A DNA stretch of 64,000 bases from Pseudidiomarina planktonica (lineage in GTDB: Bacteria; Pseudomonadota; Gammaproteobacteria; Enterobacterales; Alteromonadaceae): the NCBI RefSeq assembly GCF_900177775.1, contig NZ_FXWH01000001.1, positions 372,001-436,000 on the forward strand, given 5' to 3'. The translations under genes and the position numbers were made by a program. Positions 22,021 through 33,456 of the stretch are shown here, in pieces. Below the pieces are notes generated by a model. The model had not been told where the DNA came from. It worked only from the letters and a program-made list of their open reading frames with translations, and made no database searches. Position 1 is the stretch's first letter, and every line of letters starts with the position of its first letter.

Positions 22021-24144
22021 GTGGCTCGAAAAACTTCGATTGAGCGCTACCGCAATATCGGTATCGTAGCTCACGTAGACGCAGGAAAAACGACCACGAC
22101 CGAACGTGTGTTGTTCTATACCGGCTTATCTCACAAAATTGGTGAGGTGCACGACGGTGCAGCAACAACAGACTGGATGGCCCAGGAACAAGAACGTGGT
22201 ATTACTATCACGTCTGCTGCGGTAACGTCATTTTGGCGTGGTATGGATGCACAGTTCCCTGAACATCGCATCAACATCATCGACACCCCAGGTCACGTTG
22301 ACTTTACCATTGAGGTAGAGCGCTCGTTACGTGTACTGGATGGTGCCGTTGTTGTTCTGTGTGGTTCTTCAGGTGTGCAGCCGCAAACTGAGACTGTATG
22401 GCGTCAAGCAAACAAATATGAAGTACCACGCATGGTATTCGTCAACAAGATGGACCGTGCCGGCGCTGACTATTTGCGTGTTATTGAACAGCTGAAAACT
22501 CGTCTGGCAGCAAACCCGGTACCAATTCAATTGGCTATTGGCGCTGAAGATGAGTTCAAAGGCGTAGTCGACTTGATTAAAATGAAAGCTATCAACTGGA
22601 ACGAAGCTGACAGCGGCATGACCTTCACTTATGAAGCCATCCCTGCAGACATGGTTGATGATGCTGAGCATTACCACAACGAATTGGTAGAAGCTGCAGC
22701 AGAAGCTAACGACGAGCTGATGAACAAATACCTTGAAGAAGGTGAATTGACTGAAGCTGAAATCAAAGCTGGTTTGCGTCAACGTACATTGAATAACGAA
22801 ATCGTTCTGACCCTGTGTGGTTCTGCGTTTAAGAACAAGGGTGTTCAGGCAGTACTAGATGCTGTTATTGAATACTTGCCAGCACCGACAGAAGTTAAAG
22901 CGATCCGCGGTATTCTTGATGATGAGTCAGAAGGCGTGCGTAAATCTGACGACAACGAGCCGTTCTCGGCCTTGGCGTTCAAAATCGCAACTGACCCATT
23001 CGTTGGTACTTTAACCTTCTTACGCGTCTATTCAGGCGTTGTGAAGCAAGGTGATACCGTTCTGAATACCGTTAAAGGTAAGCGTGAGCGTATCGGCCGT
23101 ATGGTTCAGATGCATGCGAACGACCGTCAGGAAATCAAAGAAATCCTGGCTGGCGATATCGCGGCAGCTATCGGTTTGAAAGATACCACCACAGGTGACA
23201 CTCTGTGTGATCCGAATAACATCATCACACTAGAGCGGATGGAATTCCCAGAACCTGTAATTTCTATCGCGGTTGAGCCGAAAACTAAGGCTGACCAAGA
23301 GAAAATGGGTATCGCACTAGGTAAACTGGCTGCAGAAGATCCGTCATTCCGTGTTAAAACGGATGAAGAAACCGGTCAAACGATCATCTCTGGTATGGGT
23401 GAACTTCACCTTGATATCATTGTTGACCGTATGAAGCGCGAATTTAACGTTGAGTGTAACGTTGGTAAGCCGCAGGTAGCTTACCGTGAAAGTATTCGTC
23501 AGAAAGTGGAAGTTGAAGGCAAGTTCGTACGTCAATCAGGTGGTCGTGGACAGTTTGGTCACGTCTGGTTACGTCTTGAACCAATGGAATTCGACGCCAG
23601 TGATGACGATACACCTAACTACGAATTCGTTAACGAAATCGTTGGTGGTGTGGTTCCTAAAGAATATATCCCGGCAGTAGACAAGGGTATTCAGGAACAG
23701 ATGACAAACGGTGTGTTAGCCGGTTACCAGGTACTGGGCGTGAAAGCGACTCTGTATGATGGTTCTTTCCATGACGTCGACTCTTCAGAAATGGCGTTCA
23801 AAATTGCAGGTAGCATGGCGTTCAAGAAAGGCGCATTACAAGCTAAACCTGCTCTGCTTGAGCCAATGATGAAAGTTGAAGTTGTTACTCCGGAAGATTT
23901 CATGGGTGACGTTGTAGGCGACTTGAACCGTCGTCGTGGCATCATCGAAGGAATGGAAGATGCTCCGGGTGGTTTGAAAGAAGTGCGTGCACAAGTTCCG
24001 TTATCAGAAATGTTCGGTTATGCTACTGACCTGCGTTCGCAGACTCAGGGCCGTGCATCTTATGCAATGGAATTCTTGAAGTACGCTGAAGCTCCAAACA
24101 ACGTTGCTGAGCAGGTTATTGCTGCTCGTAACACTAAAGATTAA
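22021..24144 (+). CDS. fusA: Elongation factor G
   Basis: 707 residues from a GTG start with AGAGGAA upstream. G domain motifs [21 protein letters not shown] and NKMDR are followed by domains II-V with [10 protein letters not shown] and the C-terminal [19 protein letters not shown]. It drives translocation and, with RRF, ribosome recycling. Gene order rpsL-rpsG-fusA-tufA is the classical str operon. Confidence 0.98.
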   Translation: MARKTSIERYRNIGIVAHVDAGKTTTTERVLFYTGLSHKIGEVHDGAATTDWMAQEQERGITITSAAVTSFWRGMDAQFPEHRINIIDTPGHVDFTIEVERSLRVLDGAVVVLCGSSGVQPQTETVWRQANKYEVPRMVFVNKMDRAGADYLRVIEQLKTRLAANPVPIQLAIGAEDEFKGVVDLIKMKAINWNEADSGMTFTYEAIPADMVDDAEHYHNELVEAAAEANDELMNKYLEEGELTEAEIKAGLRQRTLNNEIVLTLCGSAFKNKGVQAVLDAVIEYLPAPTEVKAIRGILDDESEGVRKSDDNEPFSALAFKIATDPFVGTLTFLRVYSGVVKQGDTVLNTVKGKRERIGRMVQMHANDRQEIKEILAGDIAAAIGLKDTTTGDTLCDPNNIITLERMEFPEPVISIAVEPKTKADQEKMGIALGKLAAEDPSFRVKTDEETGQTIISGMGELHLDIIVDRMKREFNVECNVGKPQVAYRESIRQKVEVEGKFVRQSGGRGQFGHVWLRLEPMEFDASDDDTPNYEFVNEIVGGVVPKEYIPAVDKGIQEQMTNGVLAGYQVLGVKATLYDGSFHDVDSSEMAFKIAGSMAFKKGALQAKPALLEPMMKVEVVTPEDFMGDVVGDLNRRRGIIEGMEDAPGGLKEVRAQVPLSEMFGYATDLRSQTQGRASYAMEFLKYAEAPNNVAEQVIAARNTKD

Positions 24145-24154
24145 GTAGAGTCTG

Positions 24155-24183
24155 GTCCGATCTTTTAAGAGGATCGGACTTTT
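24155..24183 (+). terminator. Weak terminator-like hairpin between fusA and tufA
   Basis: GTCCGATC (24155-24162) pairs with GATCGGAC (24172-24179), 9-base loop, then TTTT. The 8-bp stem and short T-run suggest partial termination or a processing site upstream of tufA rather than an operon end. Confidence 0.5.
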
Positions 24184-24204
24184 AACTTAAGTTAAGGAAA
24201 AGTC

Positions 24205-25389
24205 ATGTCTAAAGAAAAATTTGAACGTTCGAAACCGCATGTGAACGTTGGTACGATTGGCCACGTTGACCACGGTAAAACTACACTGACTGCTGCAATC
24301 ACGTCGGTATTGGCAAAAACCTACGGTGGTTCAGCGCGCGCATTCGATCAAATCGATAACGCTCCAGAAGAAAAAGCGCGTGGTATCACCATCGCGACTT
24401 CACACGTTGAGTATGACACGCCAGCGCGTCACTACGCCCACGTAGACTGCCCAGGCCACGCTGACTATGTTAAAAACATGATCACTGGTGCTGCGCAAAT
24501 GGACGGCGCCATTCTGGTAGTAGCCGCGACTGATGGCCCAATGCCACAGACTCGTGAGCACATCCTGTTGTCACGTCAGGTAGGCGTACCATTCATCGTC
24601 GTATTCATGAACAAATGTGACATGGTAGACGATGAAGAGCTGTTAGAGCTGGTAGAAATGGAAGTACGTGAGCTGTTAAGCGAATACGACTTCCCAGGCG
24701 ACGACCTGCCGGTAATTCAGGGCTCAGCTCTGAAAGCCCTGGAAGGCGACGAAGGCTACGAGAAGAAAATCATCGAGTTGGCAGAAGCACTGGATTCATA
24801 CATTCCAGAGCCAGAGCGTGACATCGATAAGCCGTTCATCATGCCTATCGAAGACGTATTCTCAATTTCAGGCCGTGGTACAGTAGTAACGGGTCGTGTT
24901 GAGCGCGGCATCGTGCGTACTGGTGACGAAGTAGAAATCGTTGGTATCAAAGACACCACCAAAACAATCGTAACGGGCGTAGAAATGTTCCGTAAACTGC
25001 TTGACGAAGGTCGTGCAGGCGAGAACATCGGTGCGTTGTTGCGTGGTACTAAGCGTGACGACATCCAACGTGGTCAGGTACTGGCGAAGCCAGGTACAAT
25101 CACTCCGCACACTCAGTTTGAAGCGGAAGTGTATGTACTGAGCAAAGAAGAAGGCGGCCGTCATACTCCGTTCTTCAAAGGCTACCGTCCACAGTTCTAC
25201 TTCCGTACAACGGACGTAACTGGTGCTGTTCAATTACCGGAAGGTGTTGAAATGGTAATGCCTGGCGACAACCTGAAGTTTGTGGTTGAGCTGATTCACC
25301 CAATCGCGATGGACGAAGGTTTACGCTTCGCAATTCGTGAAGGTGGCCGTACCGTAGGTGCAGGCGTAGTATCAAAAATCATCGCTTAA
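24205..25389 (+). CDS. tufA: Elongation factor Tu, copy 2
   Basis: 394 residues, identical in protein to the copy at 7251-8435, and the DNA looks identical in every line compared. Its 5' flank (AAGGAAAA ribosome site) differs from that of copy 1 except for the last three bases (GTC) before the ATG. Fourth gene of the str operon; closed by a terminator that is also a copy of the tufB one. Confidence 0.98.
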   Translation: MSKEKFERSKPHVNVGTIGHVDHGKTTLTAAITSVLAKTYGGSARAFDQIDNAPEEKARGITIATSHVEYDTPARHYAHVDCPGHADYVKNMITGAAQMDGAILVVAATDGPMPQTREHILLSRQVGVPFIVVFMNKCDMVDDEELLELVEMEVRELLSEYDFPGDDLPVIQGSALKALEGDEGYEKKIIELAEALDSYIPEPERDIDKPFIMPIEDVFSISGRGTVVTGRVERGIVRTGDEVEIVGIKDTTKTIVTGVEMFRKLLDEGRAGENIGALLRGTKRDDIQRGQVLAKPGTITPHTQFEAEVYVLSKEEGGRHTPFFKGYRPQFYFRTTDVTGAVQLPEGVEMVMPGDNLKFVVELIHPIAMDEGLRFAIREGGRTVGAGVVSKIIA

Positions 25390-25410
25390 TTGCCGATAGA
25401 TTTTCAAAAA

Positions 25411-25435
25411 GGCTCCCAATTGGGGGCCTTTTTTT
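25411..25435 (+). terminator. Rho-independent terminator of tufA
   Basis: Same GGCTCCC-AATT-GGGGGCC hairpin and seven-T tract as after tufB; the identity between the two loci ends just after the T-run. Confidence 0.9.
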
Positions 25436-25547
25436 ATTCGTTTTTCAAAATGAAACGACACTATACGTCGCAGATGGCCGCATTCTGGTTGACTTTTAGC
25501 GCTCATCGGACAAGTATATGAAGTCCTAATTTCAGGCGAGAGGCACT

Positions 25548-26360
25548 GTGGCGATTCTTAGTAGAACCTTGGTGTTATTGATCTTAATGCTAGGGTCACC
25601 AAAAGCTATTGCAGACGAACCCATTGATGTTTACGTGGCTGCGTACGAGTTTCCGCCGTTCTACTCAAAAGAAATGCCCAGGAATTTAGTTGGCGAAATG
25701 ATCACTTCGTTGAACTTTATGCAAAGCAACTATCGCTTTATTCTGCGTGAAGTACCCGTAACAGCTCGCTACCAGGCTTTATCTCTAGAGGGCTGCTGTG
25801 ATGTCATGTTTTTCGAAACGCCCGAATGGGGTTGGTCACAGGGCGCTACCCGGCATAATATTGATTTAGGCGTTACCACTCCTATAATGCGAGGTAGTGA
25901 GCGTTTTGTGATGCACAAGCGTGAAGGCATTAAGGATACCGACTTTTCCGACTATCAGAACAAGCGAATTGGCGGTATGGCTGGCTATCATTATGGATTT
26001 ACCGGCAAACGCACGACCACTGATTTACTTGAGCGTGAGTATGGTATGTACCTGTCAAATTCTCACATGACGAATATCCGGATGTTGATGAATGACCGGT
26101 TGGATATGATCATGCTAACCGATGAATTTATTGCTTCGTTAGAAAACACCGAGTACTACGACAAATTAGCGTTCGCACCAGAGCCGGATAGCAGCTATAC
26201 GCTGTCTATGCTGGTGAATAATGACAAAGCTATTGATGTGCACATTATGAGCGATTTGTTAAAGCAGCTGAACGCGGAAGGCGAACTGGATGCACTGTTT
26301 CGAAGCTTTAACCTAACCTCGTTCCAAATCCAGGCGCCGTTCCAGAATACCGATAGTTAG
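25548..26360 (+). CDS. Periplasmic amino-acid-type solute-binding protein, orphan
   Basis: 270 residues from a GTG start with GCGAGAGG upstream. A signal peptide is evident (hydrophobic residues about 6-18, cleavage near AIADEP, residue about 24). The body resembles type-3 extracellular solute-binding proteins (PF00497-like): YVAAYEFPPF near the N-terminus, a central lobe and the hinge DRLDMIMLTDEF. No ABC permease or ATPase lies nearby, so it could be an orphan binding protein for a distant transporter or a sensor component. The neighbouring glutaminase gene is on the other strand and convergent. Confidence 0.6.
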   Translation: MAILSRTLVLLILMLGSPKAIADEPIDVYVAAYEFPPFYSKEMPRNLVGEMITSLNFMQSNYRFILREVPVTARYQALSLEGCCDVMFFETPEWGWSQGATRHNIDLGVTTPIMRGSERFVMHKREGIKDTDFSDYQNKRIGGMAGYHYGFTGKRTTTDLLEREYGMYLSNSHMTNIRMLMNDRLDMIMLTDEFIASLENTEYYDKLAFAPEPDSSYTLSMLVNNDKAIDVHIMSDLLKQLNAEGELDALFRSFNLTSFQIQAPFQNTDS

Positions 26361-26396
26361 CACCCACTTCGCTGGTACTAATTAGTTTACAGAGGA

Positions 26397-27353
26397 TTAG
26401 TAAACGCTTAGGCCCAGTTCGGTAGCTACTTTGCGAATCATTTCCATACCCCGTACCGAATTACCGTAGCTATTCAACGGCGGGCTCCAGGCTGCAATCA
26501 CGCCATAGTCCGGAACTATCGCTACAATACCACCACCAACACCGCTTTTTGCCGGTAAGCCAACGGTAAATGCGAAGTGCCCCGACTGGTCATACATACC
26601 GCTGGTGCTCATCAGCGCATTAATACGCTGGGCTTCGCGGTGACTGGTAATACGTTTACCACTAAACGGGCAAGTGCCGCGGTTGGCCAGAAAAGCCAGA
26701 CTGCGAGCCAGACCCTCTGTCGACATGGTTAACGAGCATTGCCAGAAGTAATGATCCAGTACTTCGGTAACGTCAGCTTCGATATTGCCGAAGCTCTTCA
26801 TCAAATAGGCTAGTGCGGAATTGCGGCTACCGTGTTCGAGTTCCGACTGATGAACCCGGTTATCGGCCTGTACATGGTCGTCACCACAAAGATTACGAAC
26901 CATGCTCAGTACTGCAGATTTACTAGCGGAATAGTGGCTCACCAGTACATCGCTCACTAAAATAGCACCGGCGTTAATCATGGGATTACGCGGAATGCCT
27001 TTTTCCCACTCCAACTGCACAATGGAATTAAAAGGCTGACCGGAAGGTTCCATTTGCACGCGTTGCCATAAGTCATCGCCAACCCGTTCCATGGCAAGCA
27101 TCAAACCAAATACTTTAGAAATAGACTGAATTGAAAATTGAGTTTGCGAGTCGCCCTGCGAGGTAATTTGCCCGTCCAGAGTTGCCACAGTGAGCGCGCA
27201 CTGGTCTGGGTTTACCTCAGCCAGTGCCGGAATATAGTTGGCAACCACGCCCTCGCTCAGCTTCTGCGCCTGCTCATGCACGCGCTTCAGTAGTGATTCG
27301 AGATTGTCCGGCGCGTTGATCTGTTGGCCGCCACTCATTATCTCCTGACTCAA
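26397..27353 (-). CDS. glsA: Glutaminase
   Basis: 318 residues if read from TTG 27353, which has AGGAG seven bases upstream; an ATG at 27338 (313 residues) is the alternative but has AGGAG only three bases away. The serine-dependent glutaminase motif QSISKVFGL (Ser-x-x-Lys), NPMINAGAI and the C-terminal GVGGGIVAIVPD are all present. The enzyme hydrolyses glutamine to glutamate and ammonia. It follows uvrA on the same strand after 25 bases, so read-through from uvrA is likely. Confidence 0.93.
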   Translation of the reverse strand: MSQEIMSGGQQINAPDNLESLLKRVHEQAQKLSEGVVANYIPALAEVNPDQCALTVATLDGQITSQGDSQTQFSIQSISKVFGLMLAMERVGDDLWQRVQMEPSGQPFNSIVQLEWEKGIPRNPMINAGAILVSDVLVSHYSASKSAVLSMVRNLCGDDHVQADNRVHQSELEHGSRNSALAYLMKSFGNIEADVTEVLDHYFWQCSLTMSTEGLARSLAFLANRGTCPFSGKRITSHREAQRINALMSTSGMYDQSGHFAFTVGLPAKSGVGGGIVAIVPDYGVIAAWSPPLNSYGNSVRGMEMIRKVATELGLSVY

Positions 27354-27378
27354 TTTCGCACTCCTGTTAACTCTGTGG

Positions 27379-30219
27379 CTACTTGGAACCTTTGTTGGTA
27401 AGCATAGGCGTTAAGAATCGCGCTGTATGTGAACGCTCACATTCGCTGATTTTTTCTGGTGTATCACTAAATAAGATTTCACCACCACCGGCACCACCTT
27501 CAGGACCCAAATCAACAATCCAGTCGGCGGTTTTTATCACATCCAGATTGTGTTCAATAATCACTATGGTATTGCCATGGTCACGTAAGCGGTGCAGCAC
27601 AATCAAGAGCTGCTGAATGTCGTGGAAGTGCAAACCTGTGGTTGGCTCATCCAGAATATACAAAGTTTTACCGGTATCGCGCTTGGACAGCTCGCGTGAT
27701 AGCTTCACCCGTTGTGCTTCACCACCCGACAAGGTCGTAGCCGACTGGCCCAAGCGGATGTATGACAAACCTACATCCATTAAGGTTTGCAGTTTGCGGG
27801 CAATGGCAGGCACCGGCTCAAAGAATTCACGGGCATCTTCCACCGTCATGTCCAGCACTTCATTTATGTTCTTGTGCTTGTATTGAATTTCCAGAGTTTC
27901 GCGGTTGTAGCGTTTACCTTTACAAACATCACAAGGCACATACACATCAGGTAGGAAGTGCATTTCTACTTTGATCATGCCGTCACCCTGACAGGCTTCA
28001 CAGCGACCGCCACGTACGTTAAAGCTGAATCGACCCGGCTTATAACCACGTGACCGGGCTTCTTCAACGCCGGCAAATAACTCACGAATTGGTGTGAATA
28101 TGCCGGTATAAGTAGCCGGATTTGAACGTGGCGTACGGCCAATTGGGCTTTGATCAATATCGACCACTTTATCCAGATACTGCATGCCGTCTACAGAAGT
28201 GTAAGGCGCAGGTTCAGTCACAGTGGCACCGTTGAGTTCGCGGTGTGCAATGCGGAATAAGGTGTCGTTAATCAGCGTTGATTTACCAGAGCCAGATACG
28301 CCGGTAACACAGGTCATCACCCCAATAGGTAACTTCAGGGTCACGTCTTTTAAGTTGTTACCTGAAGCACCACTTAGGGTAAGCCAATGTTTGCCCGGTT
28401 TGTGGCGTGTTGCCGGCACATCAATTTGCTTGCGGCCAGAAAGATAATCCGCAGTCAGTGAATTCTCACTTGCCAGAATTTCTTCGTAGGTACCTTGTGC
28501 AACAATTTCACCGCCGTGAACACCAGCGCCCGGACCAATATCAATCACATGATCAGCTGCGCGAATGGCGTCTTCGTCATGCTCTACCACAATCACGGTG
28601 TTACCCAAATCACGCAGGTGATTTAGGGTTTTGAGCAAACGTTCGTTATCACGTTGATGTAAGCCAATGGACGGTTCGTCCAGCACGTACATAACGCCAA
28701 CTAAGCCGGCACCAATTTGACTGGCCAGGCGAATACGCTGGGCTTCACCGCCGGAGAGGGTTTCAGCACTACGCGACAAGCTGAGGTAGTTCAGGCCTAC
28801 ATTGACCAAAAAGCCCAAGCGGTCATTTATCTCTTTCAGAATCTTTTCGGCAATTTGCGCCCGCTGACCTTCCAGTTGTAAGGTCTCAAAAAATTCCAGT
28901 GCGGCGCCAATAGACTGATCAACAATTTCCGGTAGGGTGGTGTTTTGCACAAACACATGGCGCGCTTCCTGACGTAAGCGCGTGCCGTGACAGCTTTCAC
29001 ACGGCTGCGATGCCAGGTATTTCGATAGCTCATCACGCACTGCCGACGAATCCGTTTCGCGGTAGCGGCGTTGCATGTTTGGAATAATGCCTTCAAACGG
29101 GTGATTGCGTACCACCCGGTCGCCACGGTCATTCATGTAGCTAAATTCAATCTCTTTGCGACCGCTGCCATATAACACCACTTTTCGAATTTCTTCAGGC
29201 AGTGAATTAAATGGCTGATTCAAATCAAACTTGTAATGACGGGCCAGCGACTGCAGCATTTGATAGTAATAGAAGTTGCGCTTGTCCCAACCACGAATGG
29301 CACCGCCGGTTAGGCTCAGCTCAGCGTTGGTAATCACGCGTTCCGGATCAAAGAACTGCTCAATACCCAAACCATCGCACGAACTACAGGCACCCGCTGG
29401 ATTGTTAAATGAGAATAAGCGAGGCTCAAGTTCCTGCATGCTGTAACCGCAATGCGGACAGGCGAAGTTGGCAGAAAAAATCATGGCGTCCAGCTTGGAC
29501 GTTTTCTCCATCGGCGCTACTACCACGGTACCACCGGTTAGCTCCAGCGCGGTTTCAAAGGACTCGGCCAAGCGCAGTTCCAGGCCTTCACGCACTTTAA
29601 TGCGGTCAACTACTACTTCAATGGTGTGCTTTTTCTGCAGTTCCAGCGTGGGTGGATCGCTTAAGTCACAAATCTCACCGTCAATGCGCGCCCGGATAAA
29701 GCCTTGCGCTGCCAGGTTTTCCAGAACTTTGGTATGTTCACCCTTGCGGTCCTGAATAATGGGCGCCAGTAACATCAGCTTTTCGCCTTCTGGCAGCGCC
29801 ACAACCTGATCAACCATTTGCGATACGGTTTGCGCGGCCAGAGTTACATCGTGAGTAGGGCAGCGCGGTTCGCCAACGCGGGCAAACATGAGTCGCAAGT
29901 AGTCATAGATTTCGGTAATAGTACCCACGGTAGAACGCGGGTTATGCGAGGTTGATTTTTGCTCAATCGAAATCGCCGGAGATAAACCTTCAATGCTATC
30001 CACATCGGGCTTTTCCATCAGCGATAAAAACTGCCGCGCGTAAGCCGACAAGGACTCAACGTAACGCCGCTGACCCTCCGCATACAAGGTATCAAACGCC
30101 AGTGATGATTTGCCGGAGCCGGAAAGACCGGTTATTACGATAAGTTTGTCACGCGGAATAGTCAGGTGGAGATTTTTCAGATTATGGGTGCGAGCCCCAC
30201 GTACTTCAATCTTATCCAT
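27379..30219 (-). CDS. uvrA: Excinuclease ABC subunit A
   Basis: 946 residues from ATG 30219 ([16 protein letters not shown], the standard N-terminus); a TTG two codons upstream is less likely. Two ABC ATPase halves: Walker [10 protein letters not shown] and GVSGSGKST, and the signature LSGGEAQR twice. Zinc modules are visible: CPHCGY...CSSCDG in the first half and CEACQG...CDVCKG in the second. UvrA finds bulky DNA lesions and loads UvrB. I could not find a CTGT-N8-ACAG LexA box in the 156 bases upstream, although uvrA is SOS-controlled in E. coli. Confidence 0.97.
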   Translation of the reverse strand: MDKIEVRGARTHNLKNLHLTIPRDKLIVITGLSGSGKSSLAFDTLYAEGQRRYVESLSAYARQFLSLMEKPDVDSIEGLSPAISIEQKSTSHNPRSTVGTITEIYDYLRLMFARVGEPRCPTHDVTLAAQTVSQMVDQVVALPEGEKLMLLAPIIQDRKGEHTKVLENLAAQGFIRARIDGEICDLSDPPTLELQKKHTIEVVVDRIKVREGLELRLAESFETALELTGGTVVVAPMEKTSKLDAMIFSANFACPHCGYSMQELEPRLFSFNNPAGACSSCDGLGIEQFFDPERVITNAELSLTGGAIRGWDKRNFYYYQMLQSLARHYKFDLNQPFNSLPEEIRKVVLYGSGRKEIEFSYMNDRGDRVVRNHPFEGIIPNMQRRYRETDSSAVRDELSKYLASQPCESCHGTRLRQEARHVFVQNTTLPEIVDQSIGAALEFFETLQLEGQRAQIAEKILKEINDRLGFLVNVGLNYLSLSRSAETLSGGEAQRIRLASQIGAGLVGVMYVLDEPSIGLHQRDNERLLKTLNHLRDLGNTVIVVEHDEDAIRAADHVIDIGPGAGVHGGEIVAQGTYEEILASENSLTADYLSGRKQIDVPATRHKPGKHWLTLSGASGNNLKDVTLKLPIGVMTCVTGVSGSGKSTLINDTLFRIAHRELNGATVTEPAPYTSVDGMQYLDKVVDIDQSPIGRTPRSNPATYTGIFTPIRELFAGVEEARSRGYKPGRFSFNVRGGRCEACQGDGMIKVEMHFLPDVYVPCDVCKGKRYNRETLEIQYKHKNINEVLDMTVEDAREFFEPVPAIARKLQTLMDVGLSYIRLGQSATTLSGGEAQRVKLSRELSKRDTGKTLYILDEPTTGLHFHDIQQLLIVLHRLRDHGNTIVIIEHNLDVIKTADWIVDLGPEGGAGGGEILFSDTPEKISECERSHTARFLTPMLTNKGSK

Positions 30220-30375
30220 AGTCAAACTCGAAGCTCCGTTGGTTTAAAATGTCAGTCATGAAACGTCACTGGTTAAGCGTAAGTCAGAAAACGTAATCAG
30301 TCATTATCGCACAAGCACCCACTTCTGGTACAATCGCGATTCTATTTTAATAGCAGTACGAGAATTCCAGCTGAA

Positions 30376-31761
30376 ATGACCACCCAACCACCATCACATG
30401 CAATGACCGCAACCGAACGCAAAGCGGCCGCAGCGTTAGCGAGCGTGTTTGGGCTACGCATGCTCGGGCTGTTCTTAATTCTGCCGGTAATGGCTATTTA
30501 TGCGCCCTTGTATCCGGATTACCAGCCATGGCTGGTAGGCCTGGCAATTGGAGCTTACGGTTTAACCCAGGCCTTTTTACAAATCCCGTTGGGAATGTTG
30601 TCCGATCGTATTGGCCGGCGGCCCGTTATTGTTGGTGGCTTATTGCTATTTGCACTCGGTAGTGTGGTAGCTGCGATGGCCGATACCTTAACCGGCGTTA
30701 TTATTGGTCGTGCCTTGCAGGGCACCGGTGCTATTGCCGCTGCAATTTTGGCACTGGCTGCCGACGTTTCCCGTGACGAACAGCGAGCCAAAGTAATGGC
30801 TACTATTGGTATGTGTATTGGCTTGGCCTTTGCACTTGCGTTGGTGCTGGGGCCGGCACTTGGCGGTATCATTGGTTTACGCGGCTTATTCTGGGTAACA
30901 GCGGTCAGTGCCTTGTTGGGTATTGCAGTGTTGTTATTGTTTTTACCGAAAGTGGTTACCCGCAGCTCCAGTAGAGACATAGTGCCGGTTCGTGCCGAGT
31001 TGCGTGGGCTGGTCACTCAGCCGCAATTACTACGCCTGAACCTGGGCGTGTTTGTATTGCATGCGTGTTTAACCGCCTGGTTTGTCGCCATACCAACGCT
31101 GCTGACAGCCAGTGGTTTAACGATTGCAGAACACGCCTGGATTTACCTGCCTACGCTGGTAGCCTCTATTGCCATTATGGTGCCGCTACTTATTATTGCG
31201 GCACGTAAAAATGTGCAAGTACCATTCTTCCGGCTGGCTATAGGTTTGCTGATGATAGCGGTAGCTATGGTCGTTTTTTCGCATACGACATGGCTGTGGT
31301 TGGCGGTGGCATTGGTGATTTTCTTCGCCGGATTTAATTATTTAGAAGCCAGCTTACCAGCGCTGCTAACCCGCATGGCACCAGCCGGCAGTAAGGGCAG
31401 CGCTAGTGGAATTTACGCAACTTTTCAGTTCTCGGGTGCCTTTGCAGGTGGCGTGCTCGGTGGTTTAGTTGGCCAGTATTACGGCAATCCGGGTATTGGG
31501 ATTTTCTGTCTGCTACTGCTAGTATGTTGGGGTTGTGTCACCCTAGGCATGCGGGTACATTCTCAACATAAGAATTTAGCGTTCAACACCACCAGCTTGG
31601 ATGCCACCAAAGCCGAACTTCTCGTCTCGCGCATAACTGCGCTGGCAGGCATTGAAGAAGCCCGGGTGGTAGTGGCGGAAAGCATGGCTTATGTAAAAGT
31701 AGATCAACGCGAATACGATGCTCAGGCGCTTGACGCGCTGTTGCAAGAATTTCAAAGTTAA
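30376..31761 (+). CDS. yajR: MFS transporter of the YajR type with C-terminal YAM domain
   Basis: 461 residues with 12 predicted membrane helices and the MFS motif A GMLSDRIGRRPVIV in the loop after helix 2. After the last helix (about residue 393) comes a soluble tail (AELLVSRITALAGIEEARVV...ALDALLQEF) matching the ferredoxin-like YAM domain of E. coli YajR (454 residues). The substrate is not settled for the family. It sits between uvrA (divergent) and ssb (same strand, 36 bases downstream), a place where many gammaproteobacteria have uvrA and ssb directly adjacent. Confidence 0.82.
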   Translation: MTTQPPSHAMTATERKAAAALASVFGLRMLGLFLILPVMAIYAPLYPDYQPWLVGLAIGAYGLTQAFLQIPLGMLSDRIGRRPVIVGGLLLFALGSVVAAMADTLTGVIIGRALQGTGAIAAAILALAADVSRDEQRAKVMATIGMCIGLAFALALVLGPALGGIIGLRGLFWVTAVSALLGIAVLLLFLPKVVTRSSSRDIVPVRAELRGLVTQPQLLRLNLGVFVLHACLTAWFVAIPTLLTASGLTIAEHAWIYLPTLVASIAIMVPLLIIAARKNVQVPFFRLAIGLLMIAVAMVVFSHTTWLWLAVALVIFFAGFNYLEASLPALLTRMAPAGSKGSASGIYATFQFSGAFAGGVLGGLVGQYYGNPGIGIFCLLLLVCWGCVTLGMRVHSQHKNLAFNTTSLDATKAELLVSRITALAGIEEARVVVAESMAYVKVDQREYDAQALDALLQEFQS

Positions 31762-31797
31762 CAACTAAAATAAGCAGTATTTAACAAGGAGACAGGC

Positions 31798-32343
31798 ATG
31801 GCCAGTCGCGGCATTAATAAAGTAATTTTGATTGGCAATTTGGGTGCCGATCCGGAAATTCGTTATACCCAGAACAGCACCGCGATTGCGAACCTGTCAA
31901 TTGCGACCAGCGAAACCTGGAAAGACAAGCAAACCGGCGAACAACGTGAACAAACTGAATGGCACCGTTGTGTGGCTTATCGTCGTTTGGCTGAAATTGC
32001 CGGTGAATATCTGAAAAAAGGTTCTAAAATTTATGTGGAAGGTCGTCTGCAAACACGTAAGTGGCAGGGGCAGGATGGCGTAGAACGTTACACCACCGAA
32101 ATCGTGATTAATGAACTGCAAATGCTGGACGGTCGTCCGGGCGGCCAGCAGGGCAACTACGGCAATCAACCGTCAAATCAAGGCCAAGGCGCACCAGCGC
32201 AGTCACGTCCACAGCAAGCGCCGGCTCAGCAAGGTGGTTACCAACAACAACCACAACAACAGCCGCAGCAGCGTCCGGCACAGCAGCCAGAACCAGAGCC
32301 GTTTTCACCAGACAACGACTTTGACGACGATATTCCGTTCTAA
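31798..32343 (+). CDS. ssb: Single-stranded DNA-binding protein
   Basis: 181 residues. OB-fold in the first about 110 residues ([20 protein letters not shown] at the start), a Gln/Pro/Gly-rich linker, and the canonical acidic tip DFDDDIPF that recruits repair and replication proteins. AAGGAGA precedes the ATG. A terminator follows closely. Confidence 0.98.
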   Translation: MASRGINKVILIGNLGADPEIRYTQNSTAIANLSIATSETWKDKQTGEQREQTEWHRCVAYRRLAEIAGEYLKKGSKIYVEGRLQTRKWQGQDGVERYTTEIVINELQMLDGRPGGQQGNYGNQPSNQGQGAPAQSRPQQAPAQQGGYQQQPQQQPQQRPAQQPEPEPFSPDNDFDDDIPF

Positions 32344-32366
32344 CCAAAATTTCGTTTAAAGATAAT

Positions 32367-32395
32367 AAAAAGCCCTGTTTTTACAGGGCTTTTTT
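32367..32395 (+). terminator. Terminator after ssb
   Basis: AAAAAGCCCTG pairs with CAGGGCTTTTT with a 6-base T/A loop. The A- and T-rich arms make it potentially bidirectional. Confidence 0.88.
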
Positions 32396-32416
32396 GCACA
32401 GCCTAGCGGAGAGCTG

Positions 32417-33403
32417 ATGATTCCTTTATCCATTTTAGATTTAGCCCCGGTTGCAGCGGGCAGCAGCGTGGTCGATAGCTTTGCTGCCAGCAAAGCCCTG
32501 GCGCAAGATGCCGACTCACTCGGTTATCATCGTTACTGGCTGGCTGAACATCACAATATGCCGGGCATTGCCAGCGCCGCTACGTCGTTATTAATCAGCC
32601 ATTTAGCGGCAGCCACCTCGCGTATCCGGTTAGGTGCCGGTGGCATTATGCTGCCGAACCATTCACCTCTGGTGATAGCCGAGCAATTTGGCACTCTGGC
32701 TACGTTATACCCTGACCGCATTGACTTAGGCTTAGGCCGGGCGCCGGGTAGTGATCAGGCTACAGCGCGGGCATTGCGGCGGCATAAAGTGGAAAATGAA
32801 GCACAGTTCCCGGCCGATATCGCCGAGTTACAGCAGTATTTTGCTGAAGCCAGACCAAATCAGTCAGTGCAGGCCGTGCCGGGACAAGGGCTGAAGGTGC
32901 CGTTATGGATACTGGGTTCAAGCCTGTATGGTGCGCAATTAGCCGCTCAGCTTGGCTTACCCTACGCGTTTGCCTCACATTTTGCCCCAGGCATGATGCA
33001 GCAGGCAGCAGAACTGTACCGGCGCGAATTTAAACCCTCGGCACAGCTGGATAAGCCTTATCTGATGCTGGCGCTGAATGTGTTTGCCGCAGACACTGCC
33101 ACTGAAGCCAAACGGCTGTTTAGCTCGCTGCAACAGCAGTTTGTTAACCTGACACGAGGTACACCGGGTTTGCTGCCAGCACCGGTGGATAGCATCGACA
33201 GTATTTGGCAACCGCATGAAAAAGCCTATGTAGAAAGCGCACTGGCTTGCTCAGTGGTCGGCGATGCCGCTTCGGTACAACAAGATATACAAGATTTTAT
33301 CGCCAAACATAATCCGGACGAGCTGATGCTGACCAGCATGATGCATGACCCTGCCGCCCGGCAACACAGCTATCGCATAGCAGCAGAGCTTATTAGCCGC
33401 TAA
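32417..33403 (+). CDS. LLM class flavin-dependent oxidoreductase (YhbW-like)
   Basis: 328 residues, start ATG with GGAGAG upstream. Luciferase-like monooxygenase family: N-terminal [14 protein letters not shown], then [34 protein letters not shown] and [11 protein letters not shown]. These conserved stretches match the YhbW/MsnO8-like branch (E. coli YhbW 335 residues). Such proteins use FMN with an NAD(P)H-dependent partner; no substrate is known for this branch. It is convergent with a chemotaxis receptor gene on the other strand. Confidence 0.85.
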   Translation: MIPLSILDLAPVAAGSSVVDSFAASKALAQDADSLGYHRYWLAEHHNMPGIASAATSLLISHLAAATSRIRLGAGGIMLPNHSPLVIAEQFGTLATLYPDRIDLGLGRAPGSDQATARALRRHKVENEAQFPADIAELQQYFAEARPNQSVQAVPGQGLKVPLWILGSSLYGAQLAAQLGLPYAFASHFAPGMMQQAAELYRREFKPSAQLDKPYLMLALNVFAADTATEAKRLFSSLQQQFVNLTRGTPGLLPAPVDSIDSIWQPHEKAYVESALACSVVGDAASVQQDIQDFIAKHNPDELMLTSMMHDPAARQHSYRIAAELISR

Positions 33404-33456
33404 ACGCACTGGCCAGGTCTTTGCCAGGTGTCTGAGCACGTCTCTAAGCAAACAGG

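Noticed and set aside
26384..26404. GTTTAC/GTAAAC inverted repeat around the glutaminase stop as a terminator
   Set aside because: The stem is short and AT-rich, with no T-run on either side.
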